Source: Gymnopilus junonius
Lineage: Eukaryota; Basidiomycota; Agaricomycetes; Agaricales; Galerinaceae
Assembly: GCA_015501075.1 (NCBI GenBank)
Contig: JADNYJ010000013.1
Coordinates: forward strand, 1-64,000
DNA length: 64,000 nucleotides
Direction of reading: 5' to 3'
Made by a program: the position numbers and the translations under genes. Shown in pieces: positions 21,978 to 34,266 of this stretch. Every line of letters starts with the position of its first letter. The first letter of the stretch is position 1. The notes under the pieces were generated by a model. The model was given only the letters and a program-made list of their open reading frames with translations. It made no database searches and was not told where the DNA came from.

Positions 21978-24900
21978 TTAAACACCGCGCGCACCAGTAC
22001 TGGTGCTAGTACGAGAAGGCCGCATCTGAATGCCTTCATCATGGTCGTCTTCCCCTTCCCCTTCACCCTCCTGATCACCACCACCACCTGCCGCTCCTTG
22101 CCCCGGTGAGGCCCGGGTGTTAGGAGCCACCACAGGCGTCGTCGTCGCGCTCAACATCACTTTAAACCGATTTGGAATATCAGGTTCACTCCTCGACAGC
22201 GAGCTCGGACCCGCATGGGCATTAGCAGCAGTACCCTGGCTAGTACTGGTACTGGTACTAGTTGTGGACGTCCCAGGCCCGGTTTCACCTGTTGTTGTTG
22301 TTGTTGTTGATGCTGACGCTAACGTTGACGTTGATATCGTTGTACCAGTCGCAGCACTATCTGCCGCGCTTGCATGGGCATGAGCAACAGCCTCTTCATA
22401 GCTCGGCAGCCCTCGCATACTCGTCAACGGCGGCACACCGCCCAAGAACCCCCTCGAGGCGATCGCATAATCCGGCACCTCAATCAACGCGCGCTGGAGG
22501 AGCGTTTGCGCCTGATTGGCTGGAGCAGTGGATGTGGATGTGGATGTGGATGTGGATGTGGATGTGGACAGTATAGGCCGACTTTGACTCCGACTCTCGG
22601 CACTGAATCGGGATGAAGTCGACCCCGCCTGAACCTGCGCCTGAGTCGCAGCGCGTCGGATAGCTAGGAGGTTCGACGTCGATCGGGAGGTGGTCAACGT
22701 GAGTGGGGGTAATACAACCGAGGACGACGATCGTACATGGCCCCCTTCAACAGAGGCCGCAGATCTAGGGATCGACAGATCAGGTTGGGAAGTATGGAAA
22801 GGCGAGGACGAGGCGGATGCGCTATGACTATGACTTGTATGACCATGGTCCAGCTCGAAATGGTCTCGTTCCTGCTCGCGACCCCCACTCGTAGGGGAAC
22901 CTTCGCGGCTATTGGGCGTACTACCGCTCCCGCTGCCTTCTTTACTCTCATCATGTCGATGCTTATTATGCCCCGAGAGCGCTGTGAACGGTTTCATCGT
23001 CGCCTTGAAGAAACTCCCCAGCCGTCCATGTCCATGTCCGTGGCCATGCGAGTGTGCTTGTGCATGTACGTGAGCGTGGTCTTGGATAGGGTGAACGTGC
23101 TGGTGCTGATGTGGACTCAGAGGCGAATGAACCCCCGACCCCGAGCTATGGGCAGAAGCAAGAGCAGAAGGCAAAGGCTCATAGACATATCCCGGCGCCG
23201 CAGGATTAGGCGCATGCGCATGCGGAGACGCGTTACCGTTCCCACTCCCGGTAGGTGAACCAGGCCTCGAGATCCTCTGTTCCGTATGTTGCGGGTGCGA
23301 ATGATGTTGATGGACTTGATGGAGCAGATCCCCACTTTGCTGTCTCCGATGCAAATGAGGATGAGGATGATGATCCCCACCACTTCCACTTCTTTCAGGA
23401 CTACTCGCCCTACTCCCCGCCCTACTCCCCCATCTACTCCCCGCCCGACTGGCAGGCCCAGAAGAAACATACTGTAACGCCGGAGGCGGGGTGAGCATCC
23501 CCGCAGCAGGCGTGAGGGGTGTTATCGTTCCATCCCCTCCTACACCCACACCTCCCACACCTCCAGCAGCACCAGCACCCGCGCCTACGCTAGAAGAGGA
23601 AGGATGCGCCCCAGCCGAACCAGGCGCCGCACCGCTGTCCACCCCGAACCGGCGTAGGGAATCATCTCCCAGGCTGAGTAAGAGCTCGGAATTGACCCAT
23701 TCCAAGGGCGTGCTGGTGCCTGAAGCAGGGACGTGTGGGAGGTGCGACATCGTATGTGCATGATGATGATGAACAGGATGAGAAGAAGGATGATGAGGGT
23801 GTTGTTGTTGTTGTTGCGCAGAGTCTAGATTGGCGTAACTGCTATTCCGCCTCGTATCTGAACCTGAACCTGAACCAGTCACAGCCTCTGCAAGGTGTTC
23901 ATCACTCGCGTTTGCAGTCGCAGTTGCTGTCGCTGATGACACCGTCGTCAAATCTGGCGAGTCACCTGCAGCAGGCGGCGGCGGCGGCGTCGACGCACTC
24001 GGACTCCCACCACCACCAGCGCTCACGCGCCCCAACCACGGATTACTCACGCGCATCGTCACCGCCTCTGGCAAAAACATATTCGCCACCCGATCCCTCA
24101 CATGCGCCGTATAACTCGGCAACTGCATATCGCCCTCCTGTCCACTACCTCCTTCCGCTCCCTCACCCCCCAACACCTCCCCTCCTTCCGCATGAGATCC
24201 CCGCCCATCCCCCAAAGCTCCTCGTCCCCCGTTCCGGTACGATCCCACAACTCTGCGCCATCATCCTGCGCGAAAGCAGACTCGCGTCTCTCGCGTCGGA
24301 TTTCAGCCGCCCATCGAGGATGACCACCGGGAGACTGCATCGTAATTCGGAGATGTGGCCGTCCCGATTGCGGATGTAGATGCTCCATCGCACGCGGTGC
24401 GAGACGGTGATGGGTTCCAGTGTGTGTGAGGGCGTGACGAGGACGTTGGGCATGTGTGTGGATGGGAGAGGGGTGGAGGTGGAGGCGAAGTGGGGTCCGG
24501 TGAAGACGGTGGATGGAGCGGTGGTGGTGAAGGTCATAGAAGAGGAGGCGGGTGTAGTAGGCGTGGAAGCTCCCGTCCCAGAAGGCGTAGCATATCCAGA
24601 AGCAGACGCGGGGGAGTGGCCCCCAGGAGGTGTTGGCGATGGCGCGGATGAGTACGGCAGGCGCAGTTTGATGTACGTCACGATATCGTGGTTCTCGTAC
24701 ACCTCTTCTCCAGCGTGTTCGTCCTCGTCTTCAGTTGAAGTTTTGCGCGAGGAGCTGGCGGGGTTATGGGTTGACACCATATGCGCGAGATTACTGAAAG
24801 CTAAGCCTATTCCACCTCCATGGCTGGACCCCTCCCCGTGATCGCGGTCGCGCGCCGCCGACGAAGCACCAGCAGCCACAGCAGCCGCATGCGCCGCGCC

Positions 24901-26032
24901 CCCATCAACATTCCCGCCGCATACTCCACCTCCACCGTCCTACCCCCGGAGCCATCTCATACCTCGCACTACACACCGTCCTCGTATCCTCCTGCGCCCC
25001 ACTCCTCGCATACACCTTGGTAATCTCACTCAATGCACACACCACACTCACCACCCGCACCCCCTTGCCCAACGGGCAAAACTTGAGCACAGCACCCACC
25101 GCATCCCCCGCCGCCCACGCTTTATGCGGGAGCATAATCGCATACATCAATTTCTCTGGCCATGTGTTCTCGATTTCGAGTGTTTGTTGGTATTCTAGTG
25201 CTTCAGGGGTGAATGAGCGAACGATGGCGTGGGTTGGATACATTGCAGGTTATGTGCGAGACCGGGGCGCACGGCGACGGCGCGGAGTTTGTACGCGACG
25301 GACGCGCCGCCCAGGGCGGGGAGGAGATGGAGGAGGGGAGGGAGCCGCCGATGGAGAGGCTAAATGGGAAGTAGTGCTTTCCGGCTTTGAGGGTGCGGGA
25401 GTGTCGTTTGGAGGAGGAAGAGGTGGATTCGAGGAAGGACCAGTCGTGGTTGCAGACGACGTAGGTTATGGAAGTCGCGCTGTTGATGAGCCTTTTTTTT
25501 TCAGGATGTCAATGAGTGGATAGAAAGTCAAGGAGAAACGCGACTTACGACTCGTTGGCGGCATGGGGATTCTTGCCTTGCCGCGGAACTGCAGCGTCAA
25601 CTCTTTCAACGCCGTCGCTTCCGTCAAGAACAACAACACATGCCCACTGAGCGTCGTCGGCTCCACATCCGGTCCTGTCCCTTTGAGGGTAAGGAAGGCT
25701 TGTCGAGGATAATCGACAGCGACGGTTTATCTTTATGGTGGTGGTGGTCGGTGCCGGTGAGCCCCATGTGGAATCGACCGTGGTGTTGCTCGGGATGCGG
25801 CTGTTGTTGGGAAAGGTTTACGGTGCTCTCGTATGGCGACCAATGAGCACCGGGGTGTCCTGGTTATGCTCCAGGTTGGTAGGGGAGTAAAAGGCGGCTG
25901 GGTATGTGATTGGCCCTGGCTTTGGTGTGGGCCACTGCTGCTGCCACTGCTGCTGCCCGTGCCCGTAGTATACAAAGGAGGGAGGTCGGAAGTCGAAAGC
26001 TGCTGTGCGTTGGTATTGCTGGAAGACGGCAT
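21978..26032 (-). CDS. Alpha-arrestin (arrestin-related trafficking adaptor) with long disordered tail
   Basis: Alpha-arrestins link the Rsp5/Nedd4 ubiquitin ligase to plasma-membrane cargo for endocytosis. From ATG 26032 (MPSSSNTNAQQLSTSDLPPL), exons give the N-arrestin fold: AVDYPRQAFLTLKGTGPDVE, LSGHVLLFLTEATALKELTL, TYVVCNHDWSFLESTSSSSK, and LKAGKHYFPFSLSIGG. The C-arrestin part follows: YQQTLEIENTWPEKLMYAIM, AVLKFCPLGKG, and YIKLRLPYSS. The large 3' part (21978-24248) is His/Ser/Gly-rich and holds MRGLPSYEEAVAHAHA, a PY-like ligase-binding motif. Tandem STSTST blocks come from a GATGTG repeat near 22537-22569. The frame breaks at about 24235, 24938, 25243, 25315, 25725 and 25885. Most breaks are cured by one base in a C or G run. 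One in-frame TAA at about 25877 is harder to explain. Domain identity is good; integrity is uncertain. Confidence 0.8.
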
Positions 26033-29007
26033 TTTTGTCACGGATCGGTGTTGGGTATTATATTAAGCACCTATGTTTCTTCTTTCGAATCAAATCTCGA
26101 TTGGTTGATGGATAGAAACTGCAAGGGGATACATATCAGAATCTCGAAGATGGAAGCAATTTAGGGATCAACGTGCAATGTTGGCCATTGAACGTTGACA
26201 TAGGAAAGGGCTTACTTACGATTCGGTTCGGTCCCTTTGAAAAAGAGATAAGGCGATGATGATGATAGCTCAACGATATGAGCTGGTCCGAAACAATTGT
26301 GCGCCTTTCTGTGCTGTTACTACGTTTCACAAGGGGGATGTAAAGAGCCGTATGCTTCTTCCAGACTGGGTCGTCTCTCAGTCAGTCGGTCGCTGAGGGA
26401 ATGCACCGAATTCGTTCCAGTGTCTGTCTATTCTTGTCGCACAATTAGATGACCTGGCAGGTGGTCCCCAAGAAGAAAAGAACTGACAGCAGAATATGGA
26501 CAGGGATAGGGCCCGACTCGATTTCGAGGGTGTACAATGGTAATGTGGGTATTGTCGTATTCAAGGGTGTGGCCCCTGGTATGCAGAAATGGTTCGAGAA
26601 ACTCGGTGGTATGGAAAGGAAGTCGTTCACAACAACAAACGGTGTGAAGTGGATCGACTTATATGAGATAATATGATATGCCGGGCGGGGGAGATACAAT
26701 ATGCCTGCGCCGTTTCCTTGAGTAACAGACATCAACACCAGCTACAAGTCTCGGAAGCAAAACGGAAAGCGGGCGCTCACTGTGCAGTGCAACCCGGGCC
26801 TGTCCCTGTGGTTGCGGTGTGTAGAAAGTAGGGAGTCAGAGAGGAGAGTAGATAAAGCAGGGACAGCAGCCATAGCGGAACGACGGGAAAAGGTGAGCCC
26901 AACCAAAAGGAGCCGCGGCACAGATCCATCGGAGATCAAATCTGCACGGGACACACGGAGCGAGCCTCCGATCACTCCCTTTTCGGCCTCGCTTTCCTCG
27001 TCTTACTTTGCTGTTGTTCCGATTGACGCCTGCTGGCCTAGTCCTAGCCAGTACCCCTGCAAATCTCGTTCAAGTCTGTCCGGTTACTACTCTCTCTCCA
27101 ACACCCGGTCCTCTTCAACATCTGAAATTCTAATTCTGAATCTCACCTCATGTTCTGGGAGCTCTCCACACCATTCAATCTGCTATGAATGCCGATAGGA
27201 TCAAACAAGTCCCGTGGTAAGCGCTGAACCGGCAGTGCCACACCAGCATGGACTTTACCATGACATCACGCGTCTGTACGGACGCTGCCGTTTGTGTGAA
27301 CGCCTCTCTACAACCTGTACATACAACGAACGGATAGTCCCTCTCAACATTCCAATCTCAAACGACCTAATTGTCCACTCAAACTCGAAACACTCTCCTG
27401 TCTAAAAGCCGGAACTCGCAGGGGAGGGAGAGGGGGTCGTGACGTCGTCATCGTCGACCGGGTACACACGGATTCGTATATTGACCTCGAGGCCACACAC
27501 ACACCCTCTGCACTTTCCTTCGTCGCCTGCGATACCTGCGTCTTTCTCCCACATTCATATCATCCATCCTTCCATCTATCCTTCAATACATATACGTGTT
27601 CGTTTCCTCCTTCCCACCGTTATTTGCGCGCAAGGCGATATGTATAATAATGTTGTTCTGAAGAGTCTGAACTGAATTCGTCCTGGGTTCTGAGGCTGGG
27701 TCCCTGTAGTCTGGGTTCAAGGCGGTGAAAGAAACCCCGCCAGGAGCTCTGCTTGGTGTACATAAAGCCTAGCTCGTCAAGTCTTAAGCTTAGAAGCAGT
27801 TCTGACCCAGTTCTGTCCCAGAGTGTGGTCTCAAAACCAAAGCAAAGGGCCTAAAGCATATCATGTTGCCCTGCTGCAGCTCATTGCTCACAGCCTATAC
27901 ACTCTCAAGTTTCGTTCCAGCCGTATTCCAGAGTGATAAATAATTATAATTACTCGTATAATTATACCTACACTTCAGGTGGTAGATCCGGATCCTCAAA
28001 CGCAGTTCATTCGAAGGTAACATAACACATCCAGATTCCTTGCTCACGATGTTCTCGGACTAGGTCAAAACCTCAAAACTTAGTAAACCATAAACCAGCA
28101 AGTAAATCCATCATCATCAATTCATCATAGCTGCTTTATTTCACACTCGGTATTGAAGTTTCAGCCTTCAACCAGGCAAAAGCCCCAGTCCCGGCCAAGC
28201 ATGCCTGTGTAAGTAGTATCATGCCGCTCAAAATGAAAACGAAAATGAAAATGAAATGAATCCGACTGCGGATTTAAGTAAGATCTCTGCGGAAATACGA
28301 CGAATCAAGCGGAGGTGGACTAGAAAAGAAAAAGGAAAGGAGAGGCGGTCAATAAGGAAACATGGGACCGATTTTTATTCGATTTGTAGAACTCCTCCTC
28401 ATACTGTATTGTGAGTAAGTATGTACATATCTTCCACACGGTTTTTTCTCTTGAATTACATTTCATTAATTATCTGCACCTACCATATAGCTGCATCCAA
28501 AATTCCAGGTGCTGTTCCATACACGCCCTGAGCGTAGATTAATAAATGGATGACAGATATACCGAGAGATCCCTGGGTGTTATCTTATGAGTTTCACAGG
28601 TTCAGCCCTCTCAGACTTCCTTCAGCCGATTATATTTCTTTGAAAATTTTTTTCGCTTCGACTGACCAAGTCTAAAAACTTTGGAGGACGGAATGCTAGC
28701 ATGTGAGCGAGAACATGTATGTACCTGGTTTGGTTATGATATCCCATTAGACTGTCTATATAATTGATAGAAACATCCAGTTGCAACATGGTACGGTACC
28801 GGTACTGGCGTCAATTTGAATGACCACACCGGCTGCATACATAGAGTATGTCATAAAAGTAGTATAGAGAGGTACTAATAGAGTAGACTCGGATGAAGTA
28901 ATAGAGTATACATTGAACCAAGGACTTACCGACAATGTTCCTAATGCATGCCCATATACTCTAGATTATAGATCTTTCTGTTCTAAATCTGATGTACGTA
29001 CATAAGT

Positions 29008-29269
29008 ACTTCTCTTTCTCTTACTAATGATTATATCACAAAACTCGTTCATGAGATCAAATGAAATCAGATTCAATTCCTGCCAGTGGACGTCTTTTGA
29101 CACTGATGGCAGTTCATCAATTTAGGCGCTCATTTCAAGATTCGAGTTAGACCGGGTACGAAAATAACCTCAGGCTATGACAACATTAGAGGTATTACTT
29201 ACATTATCCCAAACTCGGACTGATTTTGTCGACCCAAGCTTAAGGATGAAAGCCCGCCAGCTGCATATC
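29008..29269 (+). repeat. Direct repeat, copy 1
   Basis: About 260 bp nearly identical to 29325-29573, offset 317 bp. The copies differ by scattered substitutions and two small indels (GAGGTATTAC present only here, and AGCTG). The intervening 55 bp are not repeated. No coding sense is seen in either copy. Confidence 0.85.
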
Positions 29270-29324
29270 GTGACACTCTAACTGATAAAGAGAATATCCA
29301 AGCTCTCTGTGAAGCGTCAACTTC

Positions 29325-29573
29325 ACTTCTCCTTCTCTTACTAATGATTATATCGCCGAACTCGTTCATGAGATCAAATGAAATCAGATTCAATTCCTGC
29401 CAGTGGACGTCTTTTGACACTGATGGCAGTTCATCAATTTAGGCGCTCATTCCAAGATTCGAGTTAGACCGGGTACGAGAATAACCTCAGGCTATGACAA
29501 CATTATTACATTACCTCAGACTCGGACTGACTTTGTCGACCCAAGATTAAGGATGAAAGCCCGCCTGCATATC
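29325..29573 (+). repeat. Direct repeat, copy 2
   Basis: Second copy of the unit at 29008-29269. It begins ACTTCTCCTTCTCTTACTA and ends CTGCATATC, like copy 1. No inverted ends or target duplications were found, so a local duplication is the simplest reading. Confidence 0.85.
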
Positions 29574-30421
29574 AAAATGGACCTTGTCGTCCAAGAAAAA
29601 TCCAAGAAGAGAAGAGTCAAAGACCACACAGCCTGTCCCAGAAGTTTTTTTGAAAGTTCCGAAATTGACCCGTCCTTAGCCTTGACAAAAGACGCCTTGA
29701 CGTTGGTACCTTGCTTGGCTGAACTTGAAGCTGGGTAACAACAGTCAATACCTTTAAAAATTTCTACCAGAGTGTTATCATGAAGGACGCAACGATATCG
29801 CTACAATACCGTTTGCCAAGAGGCAGCACGTTCATCACTTGTCAATTTTTATGCCGCGGTCCGGAGAAACTTCTCCATAACTCGCAAGTTAAATCTGAAT
29901 GAGGCTTTGTGACATGCACAGCTATATAATTAACTGCATGTTCGATGTTGGACTTTCTATGTAAAGGTGAGTCTCCTTTGTTATTTTGAAATGGAACGGA
30001 AGAGCGTTCAAGTTACATATGTCAACTTATCGCACCCCTCGTGGTTGCTCGGGCATGGCCTTGGAATCGTAAGTACGCAATGTCAGATTTTATTATGTGT
30101 TTCTTTCGAGTATTGTGTACGAAGGTTGCGAGCATGGTTTCTGATTCATGAGTGAATGAACCGCTCTTCCGATGTACGGAAGAACTAAAAATAGAACCTC
30201 AATAATAATAGACGGATCCTTACCTCCGTTTCCGCTTTCATCCTTTTTATCCTCCAATAGGATCGCACTTGAGTCAAATGGAGTAGGGCTACGCTGATGA
30301 TGAAGAAGAGTTCGATTGTATTTTTAAGTCACCTTTCGTGGTAGTATGTATTCGGTCAATGCCTTTGCCATTCAACGAATTCTTCAACTCCTGTATCAAA
30401 ATTTGATCAATAAAAAGCAGA

Positions 30422-30508
30422 TCCGACTTGCCTGGTTCGAACAGGCGACACCCAGATGATTATGTCACACATTACAGTCTGATGCTCTTCCAACTGAGCT
30501 AAAGTCGG
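30422..30508 (-). tRNA. tRNA-Tyr (anticodon GTA), with a 14-nt intron
   Basis: The minus strand folds as a full cloverleaf. The acceptor stem is CCGACTT/AAGTCGG with discriminator A. The D-arm is GCTC-AGTTGGAA-GAGC. The anticodon stem is TCAGA/TCTGG with loop CTGTAA, and the T-arm is GCCTG-TTCGAAC-CAGGC. The anticodon is GTA. Fourteen extra bases follow the purine after the anticodon, the normal place for a nuclear tRNA intron, leaving a 73-nt mature tRNA. A T5 run follows within about 10 bases as RNA polymerase III terminator. Confidence 0.95.
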
Positions 30509-31167
30509 TTATTTTATGTGTAGAAGGAGATGTATATAATCTGTAAAAGTTTCCGATTTCTCAGTTTTTTCCAATTTTCCGGACATTTTATAGGTTCTGA
30601 TCTCAAAAAATGGTGGCAAAAGGCGGAAAAAAGATGGAAGGAAATGAATAAGGATAACCACTTTTTCTATAATTTGAAATGAGCTATGGATTTTGATTAA
30701 GACCAGTTCTTGGCCCTTGCAATTGTTTGTCTCTGTAAGACTGTAACAGTAGTGCTATGGACTACCAGTTATAGTTTACGAGGCTGGAGAAATCCTGGAA
30801 GGTATTATTCCAGGCCATTTGTATCTTGAGCCTGCAGATGAAGGAGAACGAGGACTTGATTAGCTTATGGACATTGGTACTCTTCACAGGCATGGTGTCT
30901 TCACCCTCGCCGAGCAATCGAATACAAGGTATGAACCGTCAACGAGACCTGCGAAATCAAGGAGTTGGGCAGTTCATAAGAATAAAAGTGCCATGCATCT
31001 TAAAAGTTAGCTTAGCAAGGATGAAACCTGCATCACACATAAAAAATCCACGATGATCAATAGGTAGCCCAAGAAGGTATTTAATGAGCATAAGAATGTC
31101 CTCAGTGTATATTCTAACAAGTGCGAAAGATGCCATCGAACGTGCACGGAGCCCCAGCTTTCCATGA
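30509..31167. other. Gene-free stretch between tRNA-Tyr and DPL1
   Basis: About 660 bp with no recognisable gene. It contains the upstream side of tRNA-Tyr and the 3' flank of the S1P lyase. Confidence 0.5.
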
Positions 31168-33522
31168 TTATGCCTTGTACATGGCATCCAAGAATGCAGA
31201 TGCAAGCTGACCAACCATTTCGGGACCCACTGCACTAGAATTTCCGAGACCTAGAGATGAGACGAGTTAGCTATCATTTGAAACATTTGGATATGATGGA
31301 AAATAATAGATAGACATCCAGTGATTTTATACAAGGAAATGGAAATGTAGAACGTACCATAGACAGCGACCATGGACCCTTTGCCCGTTGGAGAGACTTT
31401 AGCTTCACGTACAGAGTCTTTAAGGTCCTCAATAAACTGATCCACAAGAGGCACTGTAAGTTTCTATAAACCCAGAAAGAAAAACCTCCAATCAGCATCT
31501 ATTTTCAATCTACAAAACTCAAACATCAAGTATTACTCACCGTTAAAGCGATATGGACACTCTTGGGTGAACTCAGCCCATTCAAATGCCACCCCCTCTT
31601 ACCCATCGCGTCTCCCACCTCCAGTGGATCTACATTAGGGTGCTTGCTGCCGAAAGCTACTACGGAAGCAGGCGGGTCACCGAGGACATACAACTCAGGA
31701 ATGTCGTCTGTTATGGCGTCTGCGATGACGCGAGTTGCTGTTACAATTTCACGGCATGATTTAAGGTAGCCTCTGAAAGATGTGGTCATGGATTTTTCAT
31801 TAAGTGATGACTTGGAAAGTGCTCACTCTGTGCCCACGTGTTGCATAACAGCCCAACAGCCTGCAATGAGGGCTCCTGGACTACAAAATATTTAGGATGC
31901 ACCACTTGCAATCCGGAGTGAACACGCACCGGGAACCAGATATGCTCGGGCTGGCGTAAACGCCGCCTGGCCAGGTCGAGTTCACGTAATATTGATATCG
32001 GCGCAGTTCAGCAGTGCGGTACATGATAACCGACGTTCCCTACGTGGAATATGTTCAGCCACACAGTGCGATGGTAAACACCCTAGCAAGCCATATTCAC
32101 CTTTGGCGCAAATCCGTACTATAAAAAGAAACATTCAGACTGTGAACCTCAAGCAATAATTGACGAAAAAAGTACCTTATGAGTATCACAACTGATGCTG
32201 GTGACGCCATCGACGGAGAAATCAAACGGTTTCAGACGGTAACGTCCCTTGCTGTCGCCTTTGGCTAGGCCAGAAGGCTCGAGGAATGGAACGATGAAGG
32301 AGCCTAGGCAGCAGTCCACGTGGAGGCCGATGTTATTTTTCTTCGCTAGGGCAGCTAGTGCCTCGATATCCTCTTGGTTTCCGTCTGGGAAATTGATGCA
32401 TGAGCCGACGAGCTGCGAAGTACTGAAGGTGAATATCTTGAGGAGAAAAGAAGAAACAGGAAAATCCCACCATAATGGTATTTGGGTTGCTTAGGGTTCA
32501 GTCAGCAAGCAGTTTGTGTGGCCGTATATATTCGACGACTTACATGGCGCGCTTGACGTGCTTGATGTCGACCTGCCTAGTAGCAGAATTGACAGGAATA
32601 GTGTTAACCTTGATACCCATGTATGAGGCGCCCTTGTCGAATGCAGCATGAGCCGTAACTGGTACAATCCTACATGTCGTTAGAAAGTCAAATGCAAAAT
32701 CAGATGCTAAAAGCCACACATTTCTGGCTCTTTGATGCCCTTGACGTCCCTCGCCCAATCTCGGTACGTCTTCACAGCCATGATGATACTTTCTGTACCG
32801 CCAGAAGTCATTGCGCCTGCTGAACCTTCGGGGCCGCGGTACATCTTCAGACACATTGCTACAATTTCTGCCTCCATTTTTCGGATAGCGGGGAAGACTT
32901 CGGGATGCAGAGGGTTTGAAACACAGTATCGGGCATATGCGGCAACAATTATTTGGGACAAGTCGTCTCCTCCATCTATGTCTCAAGTTAACCATAAGAA
33001 CGTCAGTGGAACAAGCAGATTCTTACGGTAGACGGCGCCAGAAAGCTTGCCCTGCTTCCAAGAGTCGGCTAGTCCGCCCATTTCGGTGTCCATATTGTCC
33101 ATCTCTTGTAGAATCCATTCCAAGGTTTTGCCTTCGGAGGGTAGAGAAAGGTGACGCGTAACGTTTGCGCCCTTTGGTAAAAGGCGGTTCTCAATGTCCA
33201 GCTTCGCCTTGTCCATCTGCGACGTGACTTTCTGACGTGTGGATGGAAAGCGCAGCACGAGACGGACAATTTGCTGTTAAGAACAACAATATTCATTAGC
33301 CACATAATAGTGCCAGGCAATCTAACGCACCTGCGAGATCCATCTTTGAATGTCTTTCAGTGATTCAGTTATGCCTCTTGCGCGAAGGTGTCGCTTGGCT
33401 TTGATGGCGTATATCAGGAGAACGTAGTAGAATAGACCTGATTTTAAGTTGTCCAGTGTCAAAACAAGGGGCCCATAGTGCCGTACCGTGTTCCTGACAT
33501 TGGAGATGGTGGTGGAAGGCAT
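31168..33522 (-). CDS. DPL1: Sphingosine-1-phosphate lyase
   Basis: An ER-membrane, PLP-dependent lyase that splits phosphorylated long-chain bases into fatty aldehyde and phosphoethanolamine. The start at 33522 gives [20 protein letters not shown] followed by a hydrophobic helix ([13 protein letters not shown]). Later pieces are [67 protein letters not shown], and [19 protein letters not shown]. These lead to [20 protein letters not shown] and the PLP-lysine motif [18 protein letters not shown]. The C-terminus is [20 protein letters not shown] plus A and a stop at 31168-31170. All are hallmarks of Dpl1/SGPL1. YGFAPK comes from an 18-nt exon (32101-32118). About a dozen introns interrupt the gene. 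It is divergent from prefoldin 4 with only about 130 bp between start codons. Confidence 0.96.
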
Positions 33523-33652
33523 AAAGGTCGTTGATTCCGACCTCTGTGATGACGCCGGTAATTTAAATTCCAGCTGGTCTTGGAAAGGGTCCCTGAAACG
33601 GAATCAAGTGTTCGGGCCGCGATCACCACTTGCTCTTTCCCGAACCTCCATC
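33523..33652. promoter_or_regulatory. Short bidirectional promoter, DPL1 / prefoldin 4
   Basis: Only 130 bp separate the two divergent start codons, so both core promoters must lie here or overlap the neighbouring exons. No clear TATA box was seen. This is inferred from gene order alone. Confidence 0.5.
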
Positions 33653-34266
33653 ATGCGGATGGTAAGCACAAGCACCCTCTTTTGACTGCAGCAGATAATC
33701 ATGTTCATCTGCTTCGGCACAGCTTGAACAGGAAGAAGAGAATGACGATGCTGCAGAGGTCACCTGGGGTTTGTTGTTTCAAGTCACTCCGACAGGATGA
33801 AGGCTGATGGTCAAATGAAGAGGATCAGCAACGAATCAACACTTTTTCGAAATTGAATAATAGGATCAGGATTATCGAAGAAAAGTTGACGGAACTCAAG
33901 GCGCGTTTCGCATGATTTTGACGCATTTTTGTATCGCTTATCCTGATCTTAACAGCAAGAAAAAGAAGCTCTTGATGACCTTTCTACTGAATTGGAGCTC
34001 GCCGATGAGACCGAGCCTATCTTGTAAGCGTTACTTGCAGATTCAATCAGATCCATCTCTCATAAACCTGCAGGTATAAAGTTGGGGAAGCATTCGTACA
34101 CTTGTCTCAACCACGCGCTTTGAAGCGACTAGAAAAGGATCAGGCATCTGTAGCTGCCCGAGTGTCCGTGCTCGCGACTCAGGCTGAGGAATGCGAGACG
34201 CAGATGAAGCAGCTCAAAGTCGCACTGTATTCGAAGTTTGGAAAGGCCATCAATTTAGACGAATAA
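33653..34266 (+). CDS. Prefoldin subunit 4
   Basis: A beta-type subunit of the hexameric prefoldin chaperone that delivers nascent actin and tubulin to CCT. Exon 1 is nine bases (ATG CGG ATG, 33653-33661). It is followed by LEQEEENDDAAEVTWE, DQQRINTFSKLNNRIRIIEE, KLTELK, then QEKEALDDLSTELELADETE, PILYKVGEAFVHLSQ and a second coiled-coil helix, ending FGKAINLDE. This is the usual helix - beta hairpin - helix order and the expected length of about 130 residues. The intron 33901-33955 starts GCGCGT, so it is a GC-AG intron; no GT donor keeps the frame. Start choice is inferred from the frame and the fit of the acidic N-terminus. Confidence 0.9.

Larger units (their letters stand above)
26033..30421. 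other. Gene-poor region of about 4.4 kb
   Basis: Lies upstream of the arrestin and reaches the tRNA-Tyr gene. No protein-coding gene was recognised on either strand. It includes pyrimidine-rich tracts (about 27440-27620), which are promoter-like, and a direct duplication at 29008-29573. Short open frames such as 26782-27198 and 27439-27675 have biased composition and no motifs. Confidence 0.55.

Noticed and set aside
22537..22569. GATGTG tandem repeat as a possible minisatellite or regulatory array
   Set aside because: It codes for an STSTST stretch of the arrestin tail on the minus strand; short coding repeat, no separate feature.
22737..23258. 173-residue plus-strand open frame and several others between 22117 and 25523
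   Set aside because: Antisense shadows of the GC-rich arrestin gene; the minus-strand reading has clear arrestin and PY-like motifs.
26782..27198. 138-residue plus-strand open frame in the gene-poor region
   Set aside because: No motifs, no plausible introns, compositional bias of a promoter-like tract.
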